This document shows positions 17,778 to 26,124 of a DNA stretch of 64,000 nucleotides, piece by piece. Source of the DNA: Legionella genomosp. 1. Its GTDB lineage: Bacteria; Pseudomonadota; Gammaproteobacteria; Legionellales; Legionellaceae. Location of the stretch: NCBI GenBank assembly GCA_945878975.1, contig CAMCUM010000005.1:18654-82653 (forward strand), given 5' to 3'. The position numbers and the translations under genes were made by a program. A model generated the notes under the pieces. That model was not told where the DNA came from, ran no database searches, and saw only the letters and a list, made by a program, of their open reading frames with translations. Position 1 is the stretch's first letter, and each line of letters starts with the position of its first letter.

Positions 17778-18197
17778 TTACGGCTTAACCACCGCCAATA
17801 ACACAATACCAATCAACAGCAATGTTGGAAATTCATTAAATATTCGATAAAATTTAGCAGAGTGCTGATTGTGTTTTGCAGCAAAGCGCTTCACGCAATA
17901 ACCGCAATACCCATGATAAATCCATAATAACAGTACCAAAGCTAGCTTAGCCTGCATCCATCCTGCATGCGCATAATAACTGGGATCATTACTAAACAAC
18001 CAAAGACCCAACCCAGTTGACATCACGCCAGCTGGACACATAATGGCATAAAACAACCTAAATTCCATGGTCTGGAAGCGCTCAAAGCTTATTTTATCCT
18101 TTGCCTGGGTATGATAAACAAATAATCTAGGTAGATAAAATAAGCCTGCAAACCAAGCTACGATGGCAATGATATGAAATGCCTTGATAAACAACAT
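17778..18197 (-). CDS. hemJ: Protoporphyrinogen IX oxidase, HemJ type
   Basis: Membrane enzyme oxidising protoporphyrinogen IX to protoporphyrin IX in heme synthesis. 139 residues with about 4 transmembrane helices. Family signatures: the N-terminal AFHIIAIVAWFAGLFYLPRL with the conserved His, and the C-terminal RIFNEFPTLLLIGIVLLAVV. Lies 9 bases downstream of the terC-like gene on the same strand, probably one transcript. Confidence 0.93.
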   Translation of the reverse strand: MLFIKAFHIIAIVAWFAGLFYLPRLFVYHTQAKDKISFERFQTMEFRLFYAIMCPAGVMSTGLGLWLFSNDPSYYAHAGWMQAKLALVLLLWIYHGYCGYCVKRFAAKHNQHSAKFYRIFNEFPTLLLIGIVLLAVVKP

Positions 18198-18206
18198 ATA
18201 CTTCTC

Positions 18207-18920
18207 CTATTTACGACCCTTAGATTGTTTTTTTCCTTTGAGTATATTCAACAGTTCTAGACTCAATGAAAACACTAATACCACATAGAGATATTCTCTA
18301 GGAATATGGAAAGAAAAGCCATCAGCAATTAAAAATGTGCCAATCAATAGTAAAAAAGACAATGCCAACATTTTAATGGTAGGATAAGCACGGATAAATT
18401 CTGTGATAGTCGCACTTAAATACAACATACCAATTATCGCAATACTGATAGCTACTGCCATAATCCAAAACTCAGTAGTTAATCCAACAGCAGTCATCAC
18501 ACTATCGAAGGAAAAAACCAAATCCATCAGAACAACCTGTGACACAACTTGCCAAAATGAATGACGCATTTTAGCATCGCGTGGCGCCATCGGTTGTGGC
18601 GACATTTCAAAATGAATTTCTTGAACTGCTTTCGCAACTAAAAACAACCCTCCCAGCAATAAAAACAAGGAATGAAATGAAAAAGAGATGCCATGAAAAA
18701 CAAACAGAATTTTCTTAAAACCAACTAAGACGACCGCAAAAGCCAATAAAAACAAACGTGCTAGCCAGGCAAAAGTCAAACCCCAATAACGCGCACGCTC
18801 TCGGGCATGGATAGGGAGTTTTTCAGTCAAAATTGACAAAAAAAGCAAATTATCTATCCCCAAAATAATTTCTAGGCAGATCAAGGTCAACAAAGTGATG
18901 CCAATATTTATACAGTTCAT
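18207..18920 (-). CDS. TerC-family integral membrane protein
   Basis: 237 residues, about 7 transmembrane helices. The two metal-site-like motifs of TerC proteins are present: EIILGIDNLLFLSIL near residue 17 and LVFSFDSVMTAVGLT near residue 133. TerC proteins (tellurite-resistance and Alx type) are linked to manganese export and metalation of secreted proteins. It precedes hemJ on the same strand. The 135 bases upstream, to the pcnB start, show no clear promoter. Confidence 0.88.
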   Translation of the reverse strand: MNCINIGITLLTLICLEIILGIDNLLFLSILTEKLPIHARERARYWGLTFAWLARLFLLAFAVVLVGFKKILFVFHGISFSFHSLFLLLGGLFLVAKAVQEIHFEMSPQPMAPRDAKMRHSFWQVVSQVVLMDLVFSFDSVMTAVGLTTEFWIMAVAISIAIIGMLYLSATITEFIRAYPTIKMLALSFLLLIGTFLIADGFSFHIPREYLYVVLVFSLSLELLNILKGKKQSKGRK

Positions 18921-19055
18921 AGTCTATGTTCCTTATTAACCAACTTCCTACTATTGTAGCCCAGATAAAACGACGTGAAACGCAGGGTTTAAACTTATTG
19001 ACCAGCTTCCTATTTTCATAGTACTATATTTAAGTGACATTTTGAGTATATAAAC

Positions 19056-20351
19056 ATTAATATCATTAAAAAATTTCTCAACAGAAACAAATCACAAAAA
19101 CCAAGCGTAGATTCTCGGTTTATTGTCCCGCGTGATAAACACAATATTTCAAACCAAGATATTGATCGGAATGCATTAGACGTTGTGAATCGTTTGACAT
19201 CCGCAGGATATGAGGCCTATTTGGTTGGCGGCGCCATACGAGATCTGCTGGTAAAACAAAAACCCAAAGATTTTGATATTGCAACCAGTGCAACACCGCA
19301 GCAAATTAAAAAAGTTATTCGACAAGCCCGCATCATAGGCCGACGGTTTAAATTGGTTCATATCCCCTTTCACAGAGACATCATTGAAGTTGCCACATTT
19401 CGATCGCATGAGCCGATTGATACCAATATGCAAACCAATGATCGTGGTATGTTGATTGAAGACAATGTTTACGGCACACTGGAACAAGATGCCTGGCGGC
19501 GAGATTTTGCAGCCAACTCCCTTTATTATCAGGTTGAAACTGAGTCAATCATTGACTTTACTCAGGGTTTTCACGATATGCAGCAAAAATGTCTGCGCAT
19601 GATCGGCGTTCCTGATACGCGTTATCATGAAGATCCCGTTCGCATGTTACGTGCAGTGCGCTTTTCAGCCAAACTGGGATTTAGCATTGCCCCTGATACG
19701 GCAGAACCTATGACGCGCTTAAATCACTTGCTAACCCAAGTTTCCGGTTCGCGTCTGTTTGACGAAATGGTCAAATTATATCAAGGCGGCCATGCAAATA
19801 CTGCCCAAAAGCTCCTAGAACAATACGGCTTATTCCAGCAACTGTTTCCTTCGGCTGCAGCAGTACCCAAACACTACCCCATGCAAGCATTTTTACAATT
19901 TGCCCTTGAAAGTACAGATACACGGGTGCGAACGCGCAAACCGGTGAATCCCGCTTTTCTATTTGCCGTAATTTTATGGTTCCCTATGAAAATACGCGCC
20001 AAGATATTACAAAATGCCGGCACAGATCCCATCCCTGCACTAGACCAAGCCTTCTCTCAAGTCATCTCTGAACAATGCAAAATCATTACAATCCCCAAGC
20101 GTCACGCACAGGTCATCCGCGATATATGGCATTTACAATCGCGTTTTGCCAAACGTAGTGGTAACAAAGCCCATCAATTATTTCAACATCCACGTTTTCG
20201 AGCTGCGTATGATTTTTTCGTACTGCGCGCACTAGCAAATGAGGAATCATTAGAAGTAGCCAAATGGTGGACGACTTTCCAAGAAGTGGATGAAGACATT
20301 CAAGAAAAGATGATAGCAGCATGCAATACCAACCATCCTCAAAAAAGCTGA
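19056..20351 (+). CDS. pcnB: Poly(A) polymerase I, probable non-canonical AUU start
   Basis: Adds poly(A) tails to RNA 3-prime ends, promoting decay. Nucleotidyltransferase core: YLVGGAIRDLLVKQKPKDFDIATSATPQ with the catalytic DFD, RIIGRRFKLVHI, and EDPVRMLRAVRFSAKLGF. The first standard start, GTG 19185, lies inside the conserved N-terminus. Before it the frame encodes IVPRDKHNISNQDIDRNALD, which matches the family (E. coli VIPREQHAISRKDISENAL), and continues open to a stop at 19035-19037. It contains no ATG, GTG or TTG there, so translation must begin at a rare codon; ATT 19056 has GAG 9 bases upstream, with ATC 19062 and ATT 19065 as alternatives. E. coli pcnB is known to start with AUU. 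Confidence 0.88.
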   Translation: MNIIKKFLNRNKSQKPSVDSRFIVPRDKHNISNQDIDRNALDVVNRLTSAGYEAYLVGGAIRDLLVKQKPKDFDIATSATPQQIKKVIRQARIIGRRFKLVHIPFHRDIIEVATFRSHEPIDTNMQTNDRGMLIEDNVYGTLEQDAWRRDFAANSLYYQVETESIIDFTQGFHDMQQKCLRMIGVPDTRYHEDPVRMLRAVRFSAKLGFSIAPDTAEPMTRLNHLLTQVSGSRLFDEMVKLYQGGHANTAQKLLEQYGLFQQLFPSAAAVPKHYPMQAFLQFALESTDTRVRTRKPVNPAFLFAVILWFPMKIRAKILQNAGTDPIPALDQAFSQVISEQCKIITIPKRHAQVIRDIWHLQSRFAKRSGNKAHQLFQHPRFRAAYDFFVLRALANEESLEVAKWWTTFQEVDEDIQEKMIAACNTNHPQKS

Positions 20352-20355
20352 TGCC

Positions 20356-20832
20356 ATGGCAATTGTATACCTTGCGTTAGGTTCCAATCTCGACATGCCC
20401 CGCCGACAATTGACAAATGCTTTAAAGCATTTGCAATCTTTTCCACGCACTTACATCCTCGCACGCTCGAAAATTTATCTTACCAAACCATTTGGAATCA
20501 AGGCACAACCCAATTATCTCAATATGGTTGTGGCTATCAAGACTAGTTTATCACCCCATGCACTGCTCATAGCTTGCAAAAAAACAGAAAAAAAACAATG
20601 TAGGATACGCAAAAAAATCTGGGGCGCACGAAGTATCGATATTGATATTTTATTATACGAACAAAAAGTCATTCAACAGAAAGGTCTTACTGTCCCGCAT
20701 CCGCAACTTCTGCTACGCGACTTTGTGCTGGTACCACTGTTAGAAATATCACCCAATCAATGTTTACCATGCGGTCAGAAAATCCTTTTCACGCGAGAAA
20801 CAACCCAAACTATTATGGGTTGTAGACTATAA
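20356..20832 (+). CDS. folK: 2-amino-4-hydroxy-6-hydroxymethyldihydropteridine pyrophosphokinase
   Basis: Transfers pyrophosphate from ATP to hydroxymethyl-dihydropterin in folate synthesis. Signatures: VYLALGSNLDMPRRQL at the N-terminus, QPNYLNMV near residue 52, and ARSIDIDILLYEQK near residue 94 with the two metal-binding Asp. 158 residues, normal length. It follows pcnB by 4 bases, the same pcnB-folK order as in many gammaproteobacteria, and shares its transcript. Confidence 0.96.
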   Translation: MAIVYLALGSNLDMPRRQLTNALKHLQSFPRTYILARSKIYLTKPFGIKAQPNYLNMVVAIKTSLSPHALLIACKKTEKKQCRIRKKIWGARSIDIDILLYEQKVIQQKGLTVPHPQLLLRDFVLVPLLEISPNQCLPCGQKILFTRETTQTIMGCRL

Positions 20833-20858
20833 AGATTGCAAGGATTGCACAAAGAGCC

Positions 20859-22484
20859 CTAACTCTCACCGGAGAAATAACCAAACCTCGTACCTGAATT
20901 GGGTAGTGATGTGTCAATTGCCGCACTACCCTTTTCGCTTATAAAGAACATACCTGATACCTGTGAAGTTTGTGCTGAAGTTACTTTAAGTTCTTTTCTA
21001 GGCAATTGAACGATGCCAGTGTCCAACACGGAGGTATTTTCTGATGCATCATCACCATGCCTTTTACCATTAAGAGATATGGCGGTATCGACAAAAAATG
21101 TAGCGGGGACTTTTGATGTTTGTATTTCCTGTCCTTTTTTAGGTAAAACAACCCAGTCCGCGCATGACATTTCATGGGTTGCGGCAGGCTCTTTTTTTAT
21201 GGACCGTAAAAAATTATTGAAATCAAAATAGATACAACTGGGTATATTTGACGACACAGTAGGAGGCCTGTCGACATATTCCTCCAACGACACAATTCGA
21301 TCTGCCTGTGATTTGTTTAGCGCTAAGAGACACCGTAAAATGTGTTGATAGTAATCTTCGAAGCAAATCTGATTTCTTTCTAATAAATCTTTAAAAATAC
21401 ATTTAACGTAAGGTTCATAATAAAATTCTTTAAATTTATCATGATTATGAGCGAGATTTTCTCCCGAAAAAGCAAGGATAAAATTGTCTCTACAATTTTC
21501 ACGTGGCTCAGAAAAGAGCGCCTGCATCTTTATTCGACATTCAGGCGTATTAAACAGAATGGTTGCGTAGAGATTTAGCAACGCTGAATGCGTTTGTAGA
21601 CATTTAGCCCAGGCTACCGTAGCACCAAAAAACATATAAATAGAACCATAACGGTCCTCAAAAAATTCATCATTATCTTTAAATGTACCAAATACATCCT
21701 TATCATTAGAATCTGCCGCCGCATTAAATGCTTCCAATAAACGCTCAATAACCCCTATGCGTGTCAATCTACTTGAACTGAGTAGCGGATCAAAAGTAGC
21801 ATACCTATCATCCACCATCAGCGAATTTTCGCCTTGTAAATTGCCTCCTGGATGTTTGAGGTCATAATCTTCATGATTAAAAAAATGCTCGATGGTAACA
21901 GTATCCAGTGCATCATGTGAGTAAAACTCAAACAAAGGATTGCTTAAATGCGCCTCAGTCTCTTGGCTACCTTGATAAAGAAATCTTGTTAATAAAAGTG
22001 GTTTGTCACCAAAGTTCGCATTGAATGCAACGTCACCTAAGATGTTTCGAATACCAAACCAAATGCCTAATTGACAAAACATACCGCAATCAATAACGGC
22101 CGGACCACGCAACAATTGGTTTAAAGCCTCTGCAGGGTTCGTTCCAATATACTGAAGTGTAATACAATTATCTTTAAATAGGATTCCCCAATCACCTGCC
22201 GTCAAAGCATCTAACGAATGCGGCATAACTATTTGATCGGCTGGACAATCTGCATTCCATAATTGAGCAAGATGATTATTGTTATACAAGCCAGCAAAAC
22301 GGCTACCATAGTAGCCCGCACGCTCATCCGGATGCATATTAGCCAGATCGATAAAACGATTCACCCCTGCTTTAAAGTTTTGAATAGTATGCTCTTTTGG
22401 CACAGAAAACTCCGCCAGCGCTTGATTCAAAACTGGCGTATCAACTTCTAGTTGACCAAGGTGCTCTAACAGCATATTTTGCAT
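20859..22484 (-). CDS. Large protein with a Tgl-like transglutaminase domain
   Basis: 541 residues, no signal peptide or membrane helix. Residues about 95-260 resemble Bacillus spore protein-glutamine gamma-glutamyltransferase (Tgl) as I recall it: GPAVIDCGMFCQLGIWF lines up with GPFYAFECATAIVIIYY (catalytic Cys, here Cys133), FNANFGD with FNASFDR, and NHEDYDLKHP plus QGEN with NPEFDP plus RGEN (catalytic Glu, here Glu219). The catalytic His of YFAHG falls at Phe231 (DRYATFD), so the third catalytic residue is missing in this alignment. The C-terminal half (about 270-541) is unrecognised and ends in a Ser/Thr-rich tail. No strong ribosome-binding site; ATG 22484 or 22475 are possible starts. 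Similarity is by eye. Confidence 0.5.
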   Translation of the reverse strand: MQNMLLEHLGQLEVDTPVLNQALAEFSVPKEHTIQNFKAGVNRFIDLANMHPDERAGYYGSRFAGLYNNNHLAQLWNADCPADQIVMPHSLDALTAGDWGILFKDNCITLQYIGTNPAEALNQLLRGPAVIDCGMFCQLGIWFGIRNILGDVAFNANFGDKPLLLTRFLYQGSQETEAHLSNPLFEFYSHDALDTVTIEHFFNHEDYDLKHPGGNLQGENSLMVDDRYATFDPLLSSSRLTRIGVIERLLEAFNAAADSNDKDVFGTFKDNDEFFEDRYGSIYMFFGATVAWAKCLQTHSALLNLYATILFNTPECRIKMQALFSEPRENCRDNFILAFSGENLAHNHDKFKEFYYEPYVKCIFKDLLERNQICFEDYYQHILRCLLALNKSQADRIVSLEEYVDRPPTVSSNIPSCIYFDFNNFLRSIKKEPAATHEMSCADWVVLPKKGQEIQTSKVPATFFVDTAISLNGKRHGDDASENTSVLDTGIVQLPRKELKVTSAQTSQVSGMFFISEKGSAAIDTSLPNSGTRFGYFSGES

Positions 22485-22571
22485 TAATATTTACCCAAAA
22501 AAAATACGATGCGCATTGTATCACGGAGTATATAGTGCTCATAGGCAAATTCAGTGAGATAATGAGAAACC

Positions 22572-22580
22572 TGCTATACT
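22572..22580 (+). promoter_or_regulatory. Extended -10 promoter for the usp gene
   Basis: TG-C-TATACT is an extended -10 box, with no good -35 (TTCAGT is 19 bases upstream). It would place the transcript start near 22587, about 27 bases before the ATG. Confidence 0.45.
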
Positions 22581-22613
22581 AAATAAAAATACGCATTTCT
22601 GGGGAGAACAAGG

Positions 22614-23030
22614 ATGAGTATCACCATATTACATGCAACCGATCTATCCGAAAATCATTTTGACATGTGCGAGCGCGCCGTCGACCTAGCTAAGAAACTC
22701 AATGCTAAGCTCTATCTGCTCCATGTGGTAGAAACCCCTTCCACTATGGTCCTAGCCCAAGGACTGGGCTTTACCGAAATAGAAAGCCCAGAACCACTAC
22801 TAGAAGACGCACGATCTGTCATGGCGCTTTTAGGCGAAACGTTTGGAATCCCCAAAAAACAGCTACTCATTGAATTGGGCACACCTAAACAGCGTATTTT
22901 ACAAAAGGAAGCTGATTTAGCATGCCAAATGATCATTGTCGGACATCATTCTACCAATCCTATGCTGGGTAACACAGCACGATCCGTTGTGGATGATGCA
23001 AAATGTGACGTTTTAACATTAAAGAGTTAA
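22614..23030 (+). CDS. Universal stress protein, UspA family
   Basis: 138-residue single-domain Usp. The N-terminal strand ITILHATDLSE with the Asp, the LYLLHVVE strand and the C-terminal MIIVGHHSTNPMLGNTARSV nucleotide-binding segment (G-2x-G-9x-G-S/T type, here slightly divergent) support the family and probably ATP binding. GGGGAG and AAGG precede the ATG. It is a monocistronic gene, ending in a palindromic hairpin. Role: stress survival; the trigger is not visible. Confidence 0.92.
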   Translation: MSITILHATDLSENHFDMCERAVDLAKKLNAKLYLLHVVETPSTMVLAQGLGFTEIESPEPLLEDARSVMALLGETFGIPKKQLLIELGTPKQRILQKEADLACQMIIVGHHSTNPMLGNTARSVVDDAKCDVLTLKS

Positions 23031-23035
23031 GCCGC

Positions 23036-23068
23036 ATTCTTGATACAGCGCTTTGCTGCATCAAGAAT
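23036..23068. repeat. REP-like hairpin after usp
   Basis: ATTCTTGATACAGC (23036-23049) pairs with GCTGCATCAAGAAT (23055-23068) with one mismatch around a 5-base loop, 5 bases after the usp stop. Related to the palindrome at 10909-10985. It lacks a T-run but may stabilise or end the transcript from both convergent genes. Confidence 0.7.
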
Positions 23069-23078
23069 ACGAATTCAT

Positions 23079-23243
23079 TTAGTACCAACCACTATCCGTA
23101 TAAGTGCTTCCATAACCACATGAGGTACAAGTGCTGCACCCTTCACATTTACTGGTATCCAAACCGGTTGACATATCTTCGCAGCAACCAGTTACCAAAG
23201 CACATGATGTGGCTAAAACCAAGGCTAAAATTAGTGTTTTCAT
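23079..23243 (-). CDS. Cys-rich mini-lipoprotein (54 residues)
   Basis: A complete small gene: ATG at 23243, TAA at 23079, AAGGA 7 bases upstream. The protein starts with a lipoprotein signal (MKTLILALVLATSCALVTGC) with lipobox Cys20, so it should be lipid-anchored after cleavage. The mature part is about 35 residues with a CEGCSTCTSCG cluster: four Cys in a CxxCxxCxxC pattern, then a Gly/Ser/Tyr tail. That spacing suits metal or iron-sulfur binding, or disulfide cross-linking at the cell surface. I recognise no family. It lies alone between usp and the helicase gene. Confidence 0.7.
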   Translation of the reverse strand: MKTLILALVLATSCALVTGCCEDMSTGLDTSKCEGCSTCTSCGYGSTYTDSGWY

Positions 23244-23374
23244 GATTAATCCTTTTAATCATCTTTGTACTATAAGTATAGTATAGCTTCTGATATTATA
23301 CAAATTTTGTACAAACAAATCTAATTTAGTACAATATGTGATTGCGCGCGCAGCACCCTAATACATTGAGATGA

Positions 23375-25975
23375 TTAAGAAAACTGAGTGCCCCCCCAGA
23401 AATCTTCATAATCTGCTTCAGTAAATTCCACGAGGAAATTCGCCAGATCTTGATCTGTAATTTCATGTCCAAATTCTGCATGCCTACCACTAGTGCTCGC
23501 ATTTTGTGATCCAAACATTCCAAGTACCGCCGCACTACTGGGGAGCATAAGCGCCATAGGTTCAGCGATTGCATCTTCATTAGGAGGCGAACCTAATTTA
23601 AATCGTGCGCGCCCGATTGGAAAAACGATGGCTGCACTTTGCGGATGTATCGTGCGATCCGATATAGCGCTAGAGATAGAACTAGAAATAGAACAGGATT
23701 GTGACGTTACCGATTCGACACTTTGCGAAATTACGATAGGTTCAGGCAATGTCAGATGAAGGATACTGTCATTTAAAATTACCTGACTCGTTGCACCTAA
23801 ATAACCATGTGCTTGCGTTCCCATAATTACATCACGTGGAATAAGCTGTAAATCTTGCGGGAGCAATTTTATACTAATCAAAATAGCACCTGATCCGTCT
23901 TCTCTAAGACGTAGTGCACGTCCTAGTCGCTGCATGATACGACGAATACGGGTCACATAAATTGAAAAATCAAGAATGACATTTACATTCACATCATCAA
24001 ATCCTTCATCCAATGCACCAACAGCAACAATTACTGGTACCGCATTCGTTTTAAAAGCATGCAGTACTGCTTCACGATTAGGCGCTTTTGTATGGAACGC
24101 TTGAATATTTTGTTTAAATAAATGTGTTAATAGTGTTGCCAGTAAATTGGCATGGTCGATAGAATCCGTAAATACCATCATTTTTTTAGTACTTGATACG
24201 GTATCTTTTACCTGCTTCAATACTGAAAGTGCCGTTAAACTAAACCCAGCTTCCTCACACATTAAATTAGCTATTTCTTGGCGAGATTCCGCATCGAGCT
24301 CTTTTATGTTGCGCCCCATACGTTGTCGTATCGATTTTGTTAATCGTTTCGCTTGTTCGTACATAGAAAAATCAATTGTTAACGCTTGAAGGGGCGCAAG
24401 TTCACCGTTCACAATGGCCTCAGGTAATGCCTGTGTCACAACGTGTTGGCAAATGGCATCTATTTCAGGATATTCCCCAGGCAATGTAGAGGCGGAAAAT
24501 AAAATAATCGGGCGCCGACAAGGTGTCGTGCTGATAAATTCATACATTTTCTCCCCCACGACATGATGACCTTCATCCACAATTAATAGTGAGAAGAAAT
24601 TAGGGTGAAAAAAAACTTCTTTTTCAAGATGGGCATTCTGATGAGTTATCATATATTCTTGTAAAGCATCGGCATTTGGGAATTTTTCTTCAGCTGCTTT
24701 GATTTGCCTAATCAAAGATGCTTGCGTTACGATAGTAATCGGTCCAATTTGGCAGAATCCCTTACCTTTGGTCGGGCAAAATAACGCAATATGACTCAAT
24801 TCATACACCATGCCTGTTTCAAGACGATATTCAACTAATTTAGCAAGTGTTTGCTCTGCTAATACAATTGTAGGCACGACTATGACGGTTGCTACTCTGT
24901 TTTCCCACGCTGAATTGACAATAGCAGAAAACTCAGCGGTTTTTCCAGTGCCAGTAGGTTTGGTCACAACCAAAGGTTTATCGAAATCATATAGACCCGA
25001 ATATATTTGTTGAAGATCTTGTTGTTGTCGACTCCGTAAAAACGACGGTGTTCTCCAACGGCCTTCTTGAAGTCTTAGGTTAAAATCATCGCGATTTATA
25101 ATGATAGGTTGCCAGTCTTCAATGACCAAAGGGGTGGTATCAGCCGTTTTATTCGAACGTCTTTTTTTCACAGCCGGCTGTGTACTCTGTTCCGGTTGAC
25201 TAGATGATAAAGTGATGAGTGTTTGCACCTCAAGAATGGCTTGTAAAGAGAGACTACCTTTTCTTTCTTGTTGTCTCCCAATTCTTTGGATTAAATTTCT
25301 TATTAGTTGTTCATTTGAAAGACTGCTATGTTCGTCTTCTTGCACACATAAATAATGATTACACGCAATTGAAATCATACGTGCCCATGGTGAGTAGGAA
25401 TCAAAAACTTGAAATGATGGGTACAATGCATAAGTACGCTCACAAAACGCATCTTCATTCAACAAAGCATATCTATTTTGAAATGGAATATAGCTCAAGC
25501 TGGCATCTTCAAAAGCACTGATAGCTAAGCCCAATAAGTTTTTTTCACTGCATTTTCGAATGACGTCCTGCTGCAACTCGCTCATTGCTTGTTGTGATGG
25601 ATTCAGTAACAGACTAATATTGGTATCCTCTGCGTTAATTTGGTGCATTTTCATCCAGATAACGCCTAATTCATAATGTATTTTCGCAGTGTAATGACAT
25701 ACGTACAGGAGTTGAGCTGGAACGAGTGACTCATTATTTATCGCTAATAAGGTATTCAATGCAGCGTATTGATAAAATATTTTTTGGTCGACTTGATCTG
25801 TGCTTTCGGCATAGACTTCGAATAAATAGGCTGTTCTTAAATCTTTTAATAACGCATCTGCTTGAAATTGCGCACGTAAACGTGATGGAATTCCAAAATA
25901 GCGTTCAAATTGGTTATGAAACAAATCAATGGTTGCTATTTCCAAAAGACGCTTGAGTTCTGACTGATCTTGCAT
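23375..25975 (-). CDS. Large SF2 helicase-like protein with novel N-terminus
   Basis: 866 residues. A superfamily 2 helicase core covers about 305-695: PTGTGKT (Walker A, 340-346), VVPTIVLAEQ (Ia), DEGH (467-470), SAS (494-496), MVFTDS, VGALDEGFD and QRLGRALR (682-689), so all ATPase/helicase motifs are present. Residues 1-265 are helical and unrecognised. A basic patch VKKRRSNK (269-276) in a disordered linker looks like a nuclear-localisation signal. The C-terminus (about 740-866) is Ser-rich and unrecognised. Standalone gene with an inverted repeat just upstream. Could be a phage-defence helicase, a repair helicase or a translocated protein; nothing nearby decides. Confidence 0.7.
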   Translation of the reverse strand: MQDQSELKRLLEIATIDLFHNQFERYFGIPSRLRAQFQADALLKDLRTAYLFEVYAESTDQVDQKIFYQYAALNTLLAINNESLVPAQLLYVCHYTAKIHYELGVIWMKMHQINAEDTNISLLLNPSQQAMSELQQDVIRKCSEKNLLGLAISAFEDASLSYIPFQNRYALLNEDAFCERTYALYPSFQVFDSYSPWARMISIACNHYLCVQEDEHSSLSNEQLIRNLIQRIGRQQERKGSLSLQAILEVQTLITLSSSQPEQSTQPAVKKRRSNKTADTTPLVIEDWQPIIINRDDFNLRLQEGRWRTPSFLRSRQQQDLQQIYSGLYDFDKPLVVTKPTGTGKTAEFSAIVNSAWENRVATVIVVPTIVLAEQTLAKLVEYRLETGMVYELSHIALFCPTKGKGFCQIGPITIVTQASLIRQIKAAEEKFPNADALQEYMITHQNAHLEKEVFFHPNFFSLLIVDEGHHVVGEKMYEFISTTPCRRPIILFSASTLPGEYPEIDAICQHVVTQALPEAIVNGELAPLQALTIDFSMYEQAKRLTKSIRQRMGRNIKELDAESRQEIANLMCEEAGFSLTALSVLKQVKDTVSSTKKMMVFTDSIDHANLLATLLTHLFKQNIQAFHTKAPNREAVLHAFKTNAVPVIVAVGALDEGFDDVNVNVILDFSIYVTRIRRIMQRLGRALRLREDGSGAILISIKLLPQDLQLIPRDVIMGTQAHGYLGATSQVILNDSILHLTLPEPIVISQSVESVTSQSCSISSSISSAISDRTIHPQSAAIVFPIGRARFKLGSPPNEDAIAEPMALMLPSSAAVLGMFGSQNASTSGRHAEFGHEITDQDLANFLVEFTEADYEDFWGGTQFS

Positions 25976-25984
25976 AAGGGTTCC

Positions 25985-26007
25985 ATATTGACCTAGATGA
26001 TCAATAT
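25985..26007. repeat. Short inverted repeat upstream of the helicase gene
   Basis: ATATTGA (25985-25991) and TCAATAT (26001-26007) are perfect inverted copies 9 bases apart, starting 10 bases upstream of the helicase ATG. The position suits an operator, but no regulator is known. Confidence 0.35.
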
Positions 26008-26124
26008 TTTACCACATCGCTTCGAATTAATCAAAATCATTGGGAATTTTATATTTCAGTACATTGACAGGTACCGTGACAATGCAACTGCCGCCTTGTC
26101 CGCGTTATGTCGACGACAAAGCCA

